Positions 1-5,493 are shown, counted from the stretch's first letter. The stretch is 5,686 nt of DNA from Flammeovirgaceae bacterium (GCA_022616575.1 JAKEEN010000204.1:1-5686), one strand, 5' to 3'. The notes: generated by a model from the sequence alone, not told the origin. Made by a program: numbers and translations.

Positions 1-402
1 CCGTCTCCGGATAAATTCTCAGACATGGTTTACAGCCTTATCAACCAATATCTTCCGTTAGATCGTGTGGTGATTCAGTCGTTTGATTTCAGAGTTTTGC
101 AATATTGGCACAAAACCTACCCAACTGTGCGATTAGCCGCTTTGGTTGAAAATTTAAAATCGCCAGATAAAAATCTTGAAGAACTTGGATTTACTCCCTC
201 TATATATAGTTCATACTACAAGCTGCTTACACAGGAACAGTTTCAACATTTAAAAAATAATTTGAAAATCCGTGTAATCCCATGGACTGTTAACGAGATT
301 GATGACATGAAGCGACTCAAATCCTGGGGCGTTGATGGATTAATAACCGATTATCCCAACCGTGCCGCTGAGCTTGGTTACACTGTTCAGAAAAGGAAAT
401 AA
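1..402 (+). CDS. Glycerophosphodiester phosphodiesterase, C-terminal part (5' end outside window)
   Basis: The frame is open from base 1, so the gene starts upstream of the window; the ATG at 25 is internal (Met9 of the visible part), not a start. The 133 visible residues match the second half of the GDPD TIM barrel: an I-Q-S-F-D strand motif (residues 26-30), a later V-I-P-W-T-V-N strand, and the closing G-V-D-G-L-I-T-D-Y-P motif before a short basic tail. Enzymes of this family hydrolyse glycerophosphodiesters such as glycerophosphocholine to glycerol-3-phosphate and an alcohol, using a divalent metal. The N-terminal catalytic H-R-G and E-x-D motifs lie outside the window, so activity, signal peptide and location cannot be judged. 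The gene ends 89 bp before the adenosine kinase gene, with no visible terminator between them. Family assignment is firm; the substrate is not known. Confidence 0.88.
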   Translation, partial: PSPDKFSDMVYSLINQYLPLDRVVIQSFDFRVLQYWHKTYPTVRLAALVENLKSPDKNLEELGFTPSIYSSYYKLLTQEQFQHLKNNLKIRVIPWTVNEIDDMKRLKSWGVDGLITDYPNRAAELGYTVQKRK

Positions 403-427
403 TTCTTTCCAGCAGGGTTGCTCTAAA

Positions 428-460
428 AATCTGCAATCTACAATCTACAATCTAAAATCT
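428..460. repeat. 7-bp tandem array, unit AATCTAC
   Basis: About 4.7 consecutive heptamers are visible: AATCTGC, AATCTAC, AATCTAC, AATCTAA and a partial AATCT. The array fills the middle of the 89-bp spacer between the phosphodiesterase and the adenosine kinase. The period is exact and the copies differ at one or two bases. Similar AT-rich short arrays are common in Bacteroidota intergenic regions (known from memory). No function can be read from the sequence. Confidence 0.8.
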
Positions 461-466
461 TTACAC

Positions 467-474
467 TATTCTTG
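467..474 (+). promoter_or_regulatory. Weak candidate -7 element for the adenosine kinase gene
   Basis: TATTCTTG matches the Bacteroidota -7 consensus TAnnTTTG except for one C in place of T, and would start transcription about 12 nt before the ATG at 492. No TTG lies at the expected 19-21 bp upstream, where the heptamer array sits. The call is therefore tentative, and the gene could instead be read through from the upstream phosphodiesterase. Confidence 0.25.
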
Positions 475-491
475 CGTCATAATTCTAAGCA

Positions 492-1484
492 ATGAAGTAT
501 GATGTTTACGGCATTGGTAATGCCATCGTTGATATTGTAACGGAAGTCGATAATCAGTTCTTCGTAAATAATAATATCGAAAAAGGAGTGATGACGTTGG
601 TTGATGATAAACGCCAACTGGAATTAATGAAAGCCATCGATATGAAACGGAGTAAGATGGCAGGGGGTGGTTCAGCCGGGAATACAGTGGTTGCCATCAA
701 TCAGTTTGGCGGAAAAAGTTTTTACTCTTGCTTAGTAGCGAAGGACGAATTAGGCAAATTCTTTCTCGAAGACTTAAAGAGAAACGGTGTTGACACAAAT
801 CTTACATATGAGAATTGCCCTGAAGGGTATACGGGTAAGTGTTTAGTGATGACCACGCCCGATGCTGACCGCACCATGAATACTTTTTTAGGCGTGAACT
901 CATTTATCGGCATCAAACAGTTAGATGAATCGGCAATAAAAAATTCTCAATACATCTACCTCGAAGGGTATTTAGTTGCCAGCCCTCATGGCCTGGAGGC
1001 AATGAAAGAGGCAAAAAAAATTGCTGAAAAAAATAAAGTACTCACCTCTCTCACGCTTTCAGATCCTAATATGGTAAAATATTTCTCGAAGCAATTTGAT
1101 GAAGTGATTGGTGCCAGTGTAGACCTATTGTTTTGCAATGAAGATGAGGCCATGACTTTAACAGGTACTAACTCAGTAACTGATGCAAGGGAAAAACTAA
1201 AACAAGTGGCTAAAAGATTTGCCATAACATTAGGGGCCAACGGGGCGCTGATCTTTGACGGTGATACCTTTATTCAGATAGAGCCTTACAAAGTCAGGGC
1301 GGTTGACTCCAATGGGGCGGGCGATATGTTTGCAGGCTCGTTTTTGTACGCCATAACCCACAATCACAGCTATGCGGAGGCCGGAAAACTCGCTTCTTTA
1401 GCATCATCAAGGGTCGTTTCTCAGTTTGGCCCAAGACTCACCCCAGATCAGGCAAAAAATGTCTTGGCCGACTTAATTGCCTGA
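492..1484 (+). CDS. Adenosine kinase-like PfkB-family sugar/nucleoside kinase
   Basis: This is a complete 330-residue protein, the usual length for ribokinase/PfkB kinases. Visible landmarks are the N-terminal substrate-binding strand Y-G-I-G-N-A-I-V-D (residues 6-14), the first PfkB signature G-G-G-S-A-G-N (58-64), the N-x-x-E metal-linked motif at N216/E219, and the second signature V-D-S-N-G-A-G-D (271-278), in which G275-G277 form the anion hole and D278 is the catalytic base. Adenosine kinase phosphorylates the 5'-hydroxyl of adenosine with ATP to give AMP (cytosolic purine salvage). Close Bacteroidota relatives are usually annotated this way, but substrate choice within PfkB is hard to infer, and ribokinase-like or other nucleoside activity is possible. 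The second signature has Ser273 where many relatives have Thr. The ATG at 492 is chosen because the conserved first strand begins right after it; there is no Shine-Dalgarno sequence, as is normal for the phylum. It is followed by a 126-bp spacer with the rpmH promoter. Confidence 0.88.
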   Translation: MKYDVYGIGNAIVDIVTEVDNQFFVNNNIEKGVMTLVDDKRQLELMKAIDMKRSKMAGGGSAGNTVVAINQFGGKSFYSCLVAKDELGKFFLEDLKRNGVDTNLTYENCPEGYTGKCLVMTTPDADRTMNTFLGVNSFIGIKQLDESAIKNSQYIYLEGYLVASPHGLEAMKEAKKIAEKNKVLTSLTLSDPNMVKYFSKQFDEVIGASVDLLFCNEDEAMTLTGTNSVTDAREKLKQVAKRFAITLGANGALIFDGDTFIQIEPYKVRAVDSNGAGDMFAGSFLYAITHNHSYAEAGKLASLASSRVVSQFGPRLTPDQAKNVLADLIA

Positions 1485-1543
1485 TTTTCTTTACTATTAA
1501 ATGGTCAGATAAGGGTTTAAAACCTAAAAAGCACTTCCCTCTA

Positions 1544-1573
1544 TTGTAAATTCCCGAATCTTCAGTACTTTTG
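1544..1573 (+). promoter_or_regulatory. Bacteroidota-type promoter for the rpmH-rnpA operon
   Basis: A TTG at 1544-1546 is followed after exactly 19 bp by TACTTTTG at 1566-1573, a full match to the Bacteroidota housekeeping-sigma pattern TTG-N19-TAnnTTTG. Transcription should begin at about 1578-1580, leaving a leader of about 30 nt before the rpmH ATG at 1611. This is one of the two clearest promoters in the window and suits a highly expressed ribosomal protein gene. Confidence 0.82.
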
Positions 1574-1577
1574 CAGC

Positions 1578-1592
1578 CCTCATTTAATGAGG
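1578..1592 (+). other. Small palindrome at the predicted 5' end of the rpmH transcript
   Basis: CCTCATT (1578-1584) and AATGAGG (1586-1592) are perfect inverted repeats around one central T. As RNA this would be a 6-bp stem with a 3-nt loop, at or within a few bases of the predicted transcription start. It could stabilise the 5' end of the mRNA or be a binding site for a dimeric regulator. Neither role is shown. Confidence 0.4.
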
Positions 1593-1610
1593 TAAAACCG
1601 TTTAGACATT

Positions 1611-1772
1611 ATGAAACGCACCTATCAGCCTTCAAAAAGAAAAAGAAAGAATAAGCACGGTTTCCGCGAAAGAATGGCATCTGCCAATGGCCGCAGAGTG
1701 CTTTCATCGCGCAGAAAAAAGGGCAGAAAGAAACTTACTGTTTCTGACGAAGCCACTTTCAAAAAGAAATAA
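1611..1772 (+). CDS. rpmH: 50S ribosomal protein L34
   Basis: The 53-residue product begins M-K-R-T-Y-Q-P-S, the hallmark start of L34, and continues with the conserved basic core H-G-F-R-E-R-M (residues 16-22), A-N-G-R-R-V-L (25-31) and a run of Arg/Lys. L34 is a small component of the large ribosomal subunit, bound to 23S rRNA. Bacteroidota L34 proteins usually carry a few extra C-terminal residues compared with the 46 residues of E. coli; here the extension is roughly residues 44-53, ending in F-K-K-K. The gene has a strong promoter about 40 bp upstream and is followed by rnpA, the near-universal bacterial rpmH-rnpA pairing. The 92-bp gap to rnpA is filled by an inverted octamer array. Identification is certain from the sequence alone. 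Confidence 0.97.
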   Translation: MKRTYQPSKRKRKNKHGFRERMASANGRRVLSSRRKKGRKKLTVSDEATFKKK

Positions 1773-1776
1773 TAAT

Positions 1777-1860
1777 GATTTGAAGATTTGAAGATTTGAA
1801 AATTTGATAATTTGAAGGGTAACCGATTTTCAAATTATCAAATCGGCAAATTTTCAAATT
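1777..1860. repeat. Inverted 8-bp tandem arrays (GATTTGAA family) between rpmH and rnpA
   Basis: Five direct octamers run from 1777 to 1816 (GATTTGAA three times, then AATTTGAT and AATTTGAA). After a 12-nt spacer (1817-1828), four octamers in the opposite orientation run from 1829 to 1860 (TTCAAATT, ATCAAATC, GGCAAATT, TTCAAATT). The arms can pair as a perfect 15-bp stem, 1802-1816 with 1829-1843. A competing 13-bp pairing, 1794-1806 with 1847-1859, is also possible. The structure ends 4 nt before the rnpA ATG. A large AT-rich hairpin or cruciform is therefore likely; its effect on rnpA expression is unknown. Confidence 0.88.
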
Positions 1861-1864
1861 GACA

Positions 1865-2266
1865 ATGGCAACATCTGGTTTCCCAAAATCTGAAAGACTT
1901 TATAAGAAAAAAGATATTGAGGAACTCTTCGAAAAGGGTTCCTCTTTTTATTTGCATCCCTGCAAGGTTCTGTTCATCCCCCAGTCATCAGCCGGAAAAA
2001 ACAGGATTTTGGTTTCTGTATCAAAAAGAAATTTTGGTAAGGCGGTCGATCGCAACCGGATCAAAAGGCAAATTCGGGAAGCCTGGCGTTTGAATAAGCA
2101 TCTGCTTGGCCCCGAGAAGTCTTTCACGATTGCCTATATTTATAGTGCGAAAGAAAAAATTTCGACACCATTTCTAATGGAACGAATGCACAAGATCATC
2201 AAAAAGCTAAAGGAGTGGTCACCAGATGCTAACTCCCCTTCATCCACAGGGTTGGGAGGGGGTTAA
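1865..2266 (+). CDS. rnpA: Ribonuclease P protein component
   Basis: This is a 133-residue basic protein. The N-terminal F-P-K-S-E-R-L-Y-K-K (residues 6-15) is typical of RnpA, and the signature RNR motif is clear: S-K-R-N-F-G-K-A-V-D-R-N-R-I-K-R-Q-I-R-E-A-W-R (53-75). RnpA binds the RNase P RNA and helps it cleave the 5' leader from pre-tRNAs. The ATG at 1865 is preferred over an in-frame TTG at 1859, because that TTG lies partly inside the upstream octamer repeat and RnpA proteins normally begin close to this F-P-K motif. The family fold should end near K114-W118. The last 15 residues, rich in Ser, Pro and Gly, are encoded by a GC-rich palindromic repeat and look like an accidental extension. 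The gene follows rpmH, and the protease start lies 8 bp after its stop, so cotranscription is very likely. Confidence 0.95.
   Translation: MATSGFPKSERLYKKKDIEELFEKGSSFYLHPCKVLFIPQSSAGKNRILVSVSKRNFGKAVDRNRIKRQIREAWRLNKHLLGPEKSFTIAYIYSAKEKISTPFLMERMHKIIKKLKEWSPDANSPSSTGLGGG
2230..2265. repeat. GC-rich imperfect palindrome covering the 3' end of rnpA
   Basis: TAACTCCCCT (2230-2239) and AGGGGGTTA (2257-2265) form an inverted repeat with one bulged base and a 17-nt loop. The sequence resembles the CTCCCC...GGGAGGGG intergenic repeats seen in many Bacteroidota genomes (recognised from memory, not searched). Here it lies in frame with rnpA, encodes its Ser/Pro/Gly-rich tail and supplies most of the TAA stop codon. 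There is no T-run after it, so it is not a standard terminator. Confidence 0.55.
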
Positions 2267-2274
2267 AATAGTTT

Positions 2275-3921
2275 ATGAAAAAAGTAATCCAATTAGCTCT
2301 GGGAGTATTTTTAATCGGAGTGTTTTTAGCCCTTCGCACTCCCGGTGAACGCTATTTCGAGATTGCCAAAAGCCTCGACATTTTTGCTACGCTTTTCAAA
2401 GAAGTTAATGCTTATTATGTAGATGAAGTCGACCCTAAAACACTTATCCGGCCGGGTATTGATGAGATGCTTGAGTCACTTGACCCCTACACAGACTACA
2501 TCCCGGAAGAAGAACTCGAAAGTTTTCGTACCATCACCACCGGCCAATACGCGGGGATCGGTGCATTAATTGGGAGGATTAGAAATAAGACGGTCATCAC
2601 ACATCCTTATAAAAATTATCCGGCCTATAATGCAGGCATTAAAGTTGGCGATGAAATTGTAGCCATCGATGGAAAAGATGTAAAAGGGAAGCCAACTCAG
2701 GAAGTCAGCACATTGCTAAAAGGTCAGGCCCAGACTGATGTTGAAGTTCGGGTAAAGCGACCCGGCAAGAAAGAAGATTTAGTCTTTAAAATAACACGCG
2801 AAAAAATTTCCCTGGATAATGTTACATATGCAGGTATAATTGACTCAACTATCGGCTATATCAAACTCGAAGATTTTACAAATAATGCATCACGTGAAGT
2901 AACAGAGGCATTGTTTGATGTAAAGGGAAAGGGTGCCAGGTCCCTGATTCTCGATCTAAGAAATAATCCCGGTGGTCTCCTTCATGAAGCTGTCAATATT
3001 GTCAACCTTTTTATTCCTAAGGGGAAGGGAGTTGTCTCAACAAAGGGGAGATTAACAGAATGGAACAAATCATACACAACATTAAACAACCCCGTTGATA
3101 CTGAGATACCACTCATTGTTCTGATTAATGAAAATAGCGCTTCTGCTTCTGAGATCGTGGCGGGCGCTCTTCAGGATTACGATCGGGCGATTCTTATAGG
3201 AAGCAAAACCTTTGGCAAGGGATTAGTTCAGACAACGCGACAACTTCCGTATAACGCACAACTAAAAGTAACCACAGCAAAGTATTATATTCCGAGTGGG
3301 CGGTGCATTCAGGCACTTGATTATGCGCATAGAAAGGCTGATGGCAGTGCTGAAAAATTCCCTGATTCCCTAAAGCGTGAATTTAAAACCGCAAGCGGCC
3401 GCAAGGTGTACGATGGCGCGGGACTTGATCCGGACATAACAATCGAGAGAAAATACCTTGGCACCATCACGCAAGAATTAATCACCCACCAGTTGTTTTT
3501 TGACTTTGCAACAAAATACCGTGAGGAACATCCAAATCTTTGGGATTTTGAAAAATTCGAATTGAATCAAGCCGATTATGATCAGTTTGTTGCCTGGGTT
3601 AAAGCACAGGATTTTAAATACACTACCGTGTTGGAAGGTCAGAGTGAAGATTTACAAAACACGGCAAAAGAAGAGCAATACTATAGAGATATTCAGAGTC
3701 AGTTAACTCAGTTAAAGGCAAAAATTCAGGAAAACAAGGCAAATGATTTTGTTCGTTTTAAAACGGAGATTTCAGAAATTTTAAAGCAACAAATAGCGTT
3801 TCATTATTCACTCAATGAAGGCGCATCCAAAGTATCACTCAATCATGATAATGACATAGCCACGGCCAAAAAACTACTGCTGAATGAAAAGGAATTTATG
3901 AACCTACTTGCGCCTCATTAA
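2275..3921 (+). CDS. S41-family C-terminal processing protease (CtpA/Prc type)
   Basis: The product has 548 residues. It begins with K-K and a hydrophobic stretch (about residues 4-20) that should act as a signal anchor or uncleaved signal, placing the enzyme in the periplasm. A helical N-terminal segment contains S-L-D-P-Y-T-D-Y (68-75), a landmark of CtpA-like proteases. A PDZ domain follows (about 90-172, with A-G-I-K-V-G-D-E-I at 120-128), then the S41 core with D-L-R-N-N-P-G-G (227-234). By alignment with Prc and CtpB the catalytic residues are Ser290 (middle Ser of S-A-S-A-S-E), Lys315 in F-G-K-G, 25 residues later as in the family, and Gln319. All are intact, so it should be active. 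A charged, Gln/Lys-rich helical tail occupies about 400-548, as in long Bacteroidota members. Such enzymes trim or degrade periplasmic and lipoprotein substrates; the target here is unknown. It starts 8 bp after rnpA, and its TAA overlaps the tsaB ATG. Confidence 0.93.
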   Translation: MKKVIQLALGVFLIGVFLALRTPGERYFEIAKSLDIFATLFKEVNAYYVDEVDPKTLIRPGIDEMLESLDPYTDYIPEEELESFRTITTGQYAGIGALIGRIRNKTVITHPYKNYPAYNAGIKVGDEIVAIDGKDVKGKPTQEVSTLLKGQAQTDVEVRVKRPGKKEDLVFKITREKISLDNVTYAGIIDSTIGYIKLEDFTNNASREVTEALFDVKGKGARSLILDLRNNPGGLLHEAVNIVNLFIPKGKGVVSTKGRLTEWNKSYTTLNNPVDTEIPLIVLINENSASASEIVAGALQDYDRAILIGSKTFGKGLVQTTRQLPYNAQLKVTTAKYYIPSGRCIQALDYAHRKADGSAEKFPDSLKREFKTASGRKVYDGAGLDPDITIERKYLGTITQELITHQLFFDFATKYREEHPNLWDFEKFELNQADYDQFVAWVKAQDFKYTTVLEGQSEDLQNTAKEEQYYRDIQSQLTQLKAKIQENKANDFVRFKTEISEILKQQIAFHYSLNEGASKVSLNHDNDIATAKKLLLNEKEFMNLLAPH

Positions 3922-4598
3922 TGCCTTTTATTCTCTCCATCGAAACATCAACCCAAGTCTGTTCAGCAGCTATTCACCACCGGGGAAAATTAATCTCTTC
4001 ACTCGAAGTGCATGAAGAAAATGCGCATGCCTCAAAGCTTGCCATAATCATTGATCGTATCCTAAAAGAAACAAAAACGGAAAAATTAGTAGCTGTCGCA
4101 GTTTCATCAGGGCCCGGTTCTTATACGGGCCTTCGTATAGGTGCGTCAACAGCAAAAGGAATTTGCTATGCCGCTAATGTGCCACTGGTGAGCGTAACGA
4201 CACTCGAACTGCTCACATACCAATTTAATCAGACCGTTTCTTTTGATGGGTTACTTTGTCCAATGGTCGATGCCAGGCGTGATGAGGTTTATTGCATGGT
4301 GACAGACAATCAACTAAAAGTTATTGATCCATTGCAAGCAAAAATTATCGATGGGCTTAGTTTTCAAAACGAATTATCAAATAATAAGATTGCATTCTTT
4401 GGCAACGGTGCAATGAAGTGTAATAGACTAATCAAACATCCAAACGCATTTTTCTTTGATGGATTTTATCCAAAAGCATCTGCATTGGGCGAAATGGCTT
4501 TTCAAAAATTCACAAACAATGACGTTGAAGATATTATTTCTTTCGAGCCACACTACCTCAAAGAATTTATTGCCAAAACAGCACGAACTATTTTTTAA
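3921..4598 (+). CDS. tsaB: tRNA threonylcarbamoyladenosine biosynthesis protein TsaB
   Basis: The product is 225 residues, typical for TsaB. It has the ASKHA-fold N-terminal strand I-L-S-I-E-T-S-T (4-11), the A-H-A-S-K-L segment (35-40), the highly conserved S-G-P-G-S-Y-T-G-L-R-I-G motif (63-74) and the V-D-A-R-R-D-E-V-Y motif (116-124). TsaB is the non-catalytic partner of TsaD and, with TsaE, forms the complex that transfers threonylcarbamoyl from TC-AMP (made by TsaC/Sua5) onto A37 of ANN-decoding tRNAs. The partner genes are not in the window. The start codon shares its A with the protease stop (TAATG), which implies translational coupling. A second start is unlikely, because the conserved first strand begins at residue 3. 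Nothing looks truncated; the C-terminus ends in a basic stretch, as is common. Confidence 0.95.
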   Translation: MPFILSIETSTQVCSAAIHHRGKLISSLEVHEENAHASKLAIIIDRILKETKTEKLVAVAVSSGPGSYTGLRIGASTAKGICYAANVPLVSVTTLELLTYQFNQTVSFDGLLCPMVDARRDEVYCMVTDNQLKVIDPLQAKIIDGLSFQNELSNNKIAFFGNGAMKCNRLIKHPNAFFFDGFYPKASALGEMAFQKFTNNDVEDIISFEPHYLKEFIAKTARTIF

Positions 4599-4634
4599 CT
4601 AATTTTATTATCAAACTGGTAAAATTCCCCCTTT

Positions 4635-4663
4635 TTATCTGCCGGAGGGGTTGGCGCGGATAA
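4635..4663 (+). promoter_or_regulatory. Hairpin spanning the translation start of the DUF2480 gene
   Basis: Bases 4635-4642 (TTATCTGC) can pair with 4656-4663 (GCGCGGATAA minus its first two bases), giving 8 pairs with one G-U; the last paired base is the A of the ATG. The 13-nt loop (4643-4655) exposes GGAGGGG (4644-4650), which resembles a Shine-Dalgarno sequence about 12 nt before the start. The preceding CCCCT (4628-4632) could instead pair with AGGGG (4646-4650). The structure could modulate initiation, or it may simply be a GC-rich intergenic repeat. No promoter was seen in the 64-bp spacer after tsaB. Confidence 0.4.
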
Positions 4664-5178
4664 TGAACGAAATAATAAACAGAGTCGCTAACAGCACATT
4701 AGTCTCAATCGACTTAGATGATTTCTATACTCCGGGCGAGCGAACCTTAATAGACTTAAAAGAAAATCTTTTTCAAGGCCTCATCCTTCGCGAAAAAGAT
4801 TTTCGCGGATTTATTAAAACTCACGACTGGAAAAGTTATTCAAATAAGCACGTAGCCATTACATGCTCCACCGATGCTATCATTCCATTCTGGGCTTACA
4901 TGTTGGTTACATCAGTCCTTCAACCTTTTGCCAAAACAATCTTCGTTGGCAATTTACTTCAACTGGAAAATCATCTCTTCCATAACGCACTTCAAGCGCA
5001 TAATTGGAGTCAGTATCAAAATGCGAAAGTAGTAATCAAGGGATGCAGTAAAGTCCAGGTCCCGCCAGCTGCATTTGCTGAAGCCACCTCGCTTCTTCGC
5101 CCTGTCGCATCGTCAATCATGTATGGCGAGCCATGTAGCACCGTTCCGATTTTTAAGAAGACCCTTCAACCAGAATAA
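4663..5178 (+). CDS. DUF2480 family protein of unknown function
   Basis: The product is 171 residues, has no signal peptide or membrane segment, and is probably cytosolic. I recognise it as a DUF2480 protein from its N-terminus (M-N-E-I-I-N-R-V, then L-D-D-F-Y), L-K-E-N-L-F-Q-G-L-I-L-R-E-K-D-F-R (32-48), I-T-C-S-T-D-A-I-I-P-F-W-A-Y-M (66-80) and the C-terminal I-K-G-C-S (125-129) and M-Y-G-E-P-C-S-T-V-P (153-162). The family is nearly confined to Bacteroidota and has no assigned role that I know of. Three cysteines lie in these conserved blocks (C68, C128, C158); metal or redox use would be a guess. The ATG at 4663 is preferred over an in-frame TTG at 4651, because family members start M-x-E-I-I and the TTG lies in a hairpin loop. 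It follows tsaB by 64 bp and may be the last gene of the operon. Confidence 0.85.
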   Translation: MNEIINRVANSTLVSIDLDDFYTPGERTLIDLKENLFQGLILREKDFRGFIKTHDWKSYSNKHVAITCSTDAIIPFWAYMLVTSVLQPFAKTIFVGNLLQLENHLFHNALQAHNWSQYQNAKVVIKGCSKVQVPPAAFAEATSLLRPVASSIMYGEPCSTVPIFKKTLQPE

Positions 5179-5191
5179 TGCTTAAATAAAT

Positions 5192-5432
5192 AGGATCCTG
5201 AGCGAAGTCGAAGGATGCCTGCCGAAATGAAATCTAGGCATGGCGGCCCCCTCGTTCCTCGGGCCGGGCTATCCGCTATACTCCTCCCCCGATTACGCAC
5301 ATGTCATCACACTGTCTATCGGGGTGCGGGGTGTCGCGGATTTTATCCCGATGCATATCGGGAATCCCTGGCCGAAGTTGTCCATCCCGAGCTAAGTCGA
5401 ATCCTGAGCGAAGGTGAGGGATTGTGGATAAA
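5192..5432. repeat. GC-rich composite intergenic repeat element, non-coding
   Basis: This roughly 240-bp block is much more GC-rich than its neighbours. It opens with TCCTGAGCGAAGTCGAAGGA (5196-5215) and ends with a second copy of its core; ATCCTGAGCGAAG occurs at 5195-5207 and 5401-5413. In between is the phrase CTCGTTCCTCGGGCCGGGC (5251-5269) followed by TATCCGC, which I recognise as part of dispersed Bacteroidota intergenic repeats (from memory). Nested inverted repeats suggest a folded RNA or DNA: ATCCGC 5271-5276 with GCGGAT 5336-5341, enclosing CCCCGAT 5287-5293 with ATCGGGG 5318-5324. Open frames through it (5215-5466 on +, 5276-5524 on -) have no recognisable protein character. No transposase is present, so any movement would need help in trans. 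Confidence 0.6.
5346..5363. repeat. TCCCGAT-GCAT-ATCGGGA hairpin repeat
   Basis: A perfect 7-bp inverted repeat with a 4-nt GCAT loop sits inside the composite element. It belongs to the TCCCGAT...ATCGGGA type of short palindrome that is frequent between genes in Bacteroidota. No T-run follows, so it is not a standard intrinsic terminator. Confidence 0.6.
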
Positions 5433-5458
5433 TAAATCCTGGAATTTTTTAGCCACTG

Positions 5459-5489
5459 TTGCATAAGGGTAAGTCTTGTCATATCTTTG
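5459..5489 (+). promoter_or_regulatory. Bacteroidota-type promoter reading out of the window
   Basis: TTG at 5459-5461 is separated by exactly 20 bp from TATCTTTG at 5482-5489, matching TTG-N19/20-TAnnTTTG. A T6 run (5445-5450) lies just upstream and could act as an AT-rich upstream element. The predicted start is at about 5494-5497. No open reading frame follows in the remaining 190 bp, so the product is probably a structured RNA or a gene beyond the window edge. Confidence 0.72.
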
Positions 5490-5493
5490 CACT

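Noticed and set aside
722..916. Open frame on the minus strand inside the adenosine kinase gene
   Set aside because: It is antisense to a clearly conserved kinase, has no recognisable motif, and is explained by codon structure of the real gene.
986..1240. Second minus-strand open frame inside the adenosine kinase gene
   Set aside because: Same reason: a shadow of a conserved coding region with low-complexity Ser/Ala-rich translation.
1777..1860. CRISPR-like array
   Set aside because: The units are contiguous 8-mers with no unique spacers, and the second arm is inverted; this is a simple tandem/inverted repeat.
1859..1864. TTG start codon for rnpA two codons upstream
   Set aside because: The TTG overlaps the last repeat unit, and an ATG follows at 1865 at the normal N-terminus.
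4651..4662. TTG start codon for the DUF2480 gene four codons upstream
   Set aside because: The family N-terminus begins with the ATG at 4663, and the upstream codons lie in a hairpin.
5419..5450. Intrinsic terminator: GGATT (5419-5423) with AATCC (5435-5439), then T6 (5445-5450)
   Set aside because: The stem is only 5 bp and AT-rich, the loop is 11 nt, and the T-run starts 5 nt after the stem. It is too weak to call; the T-run may serve the promoter at 5459-5489 instead.
5215..5466. 83-codon open frame on + through the GC-rich element
   Set aside because: The translation (Arg, Leu and Pro rich) follows a repeat sequence rather than a protein family, and spurious frames in such repeats are common. 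It also runs into the promoter at 5459.
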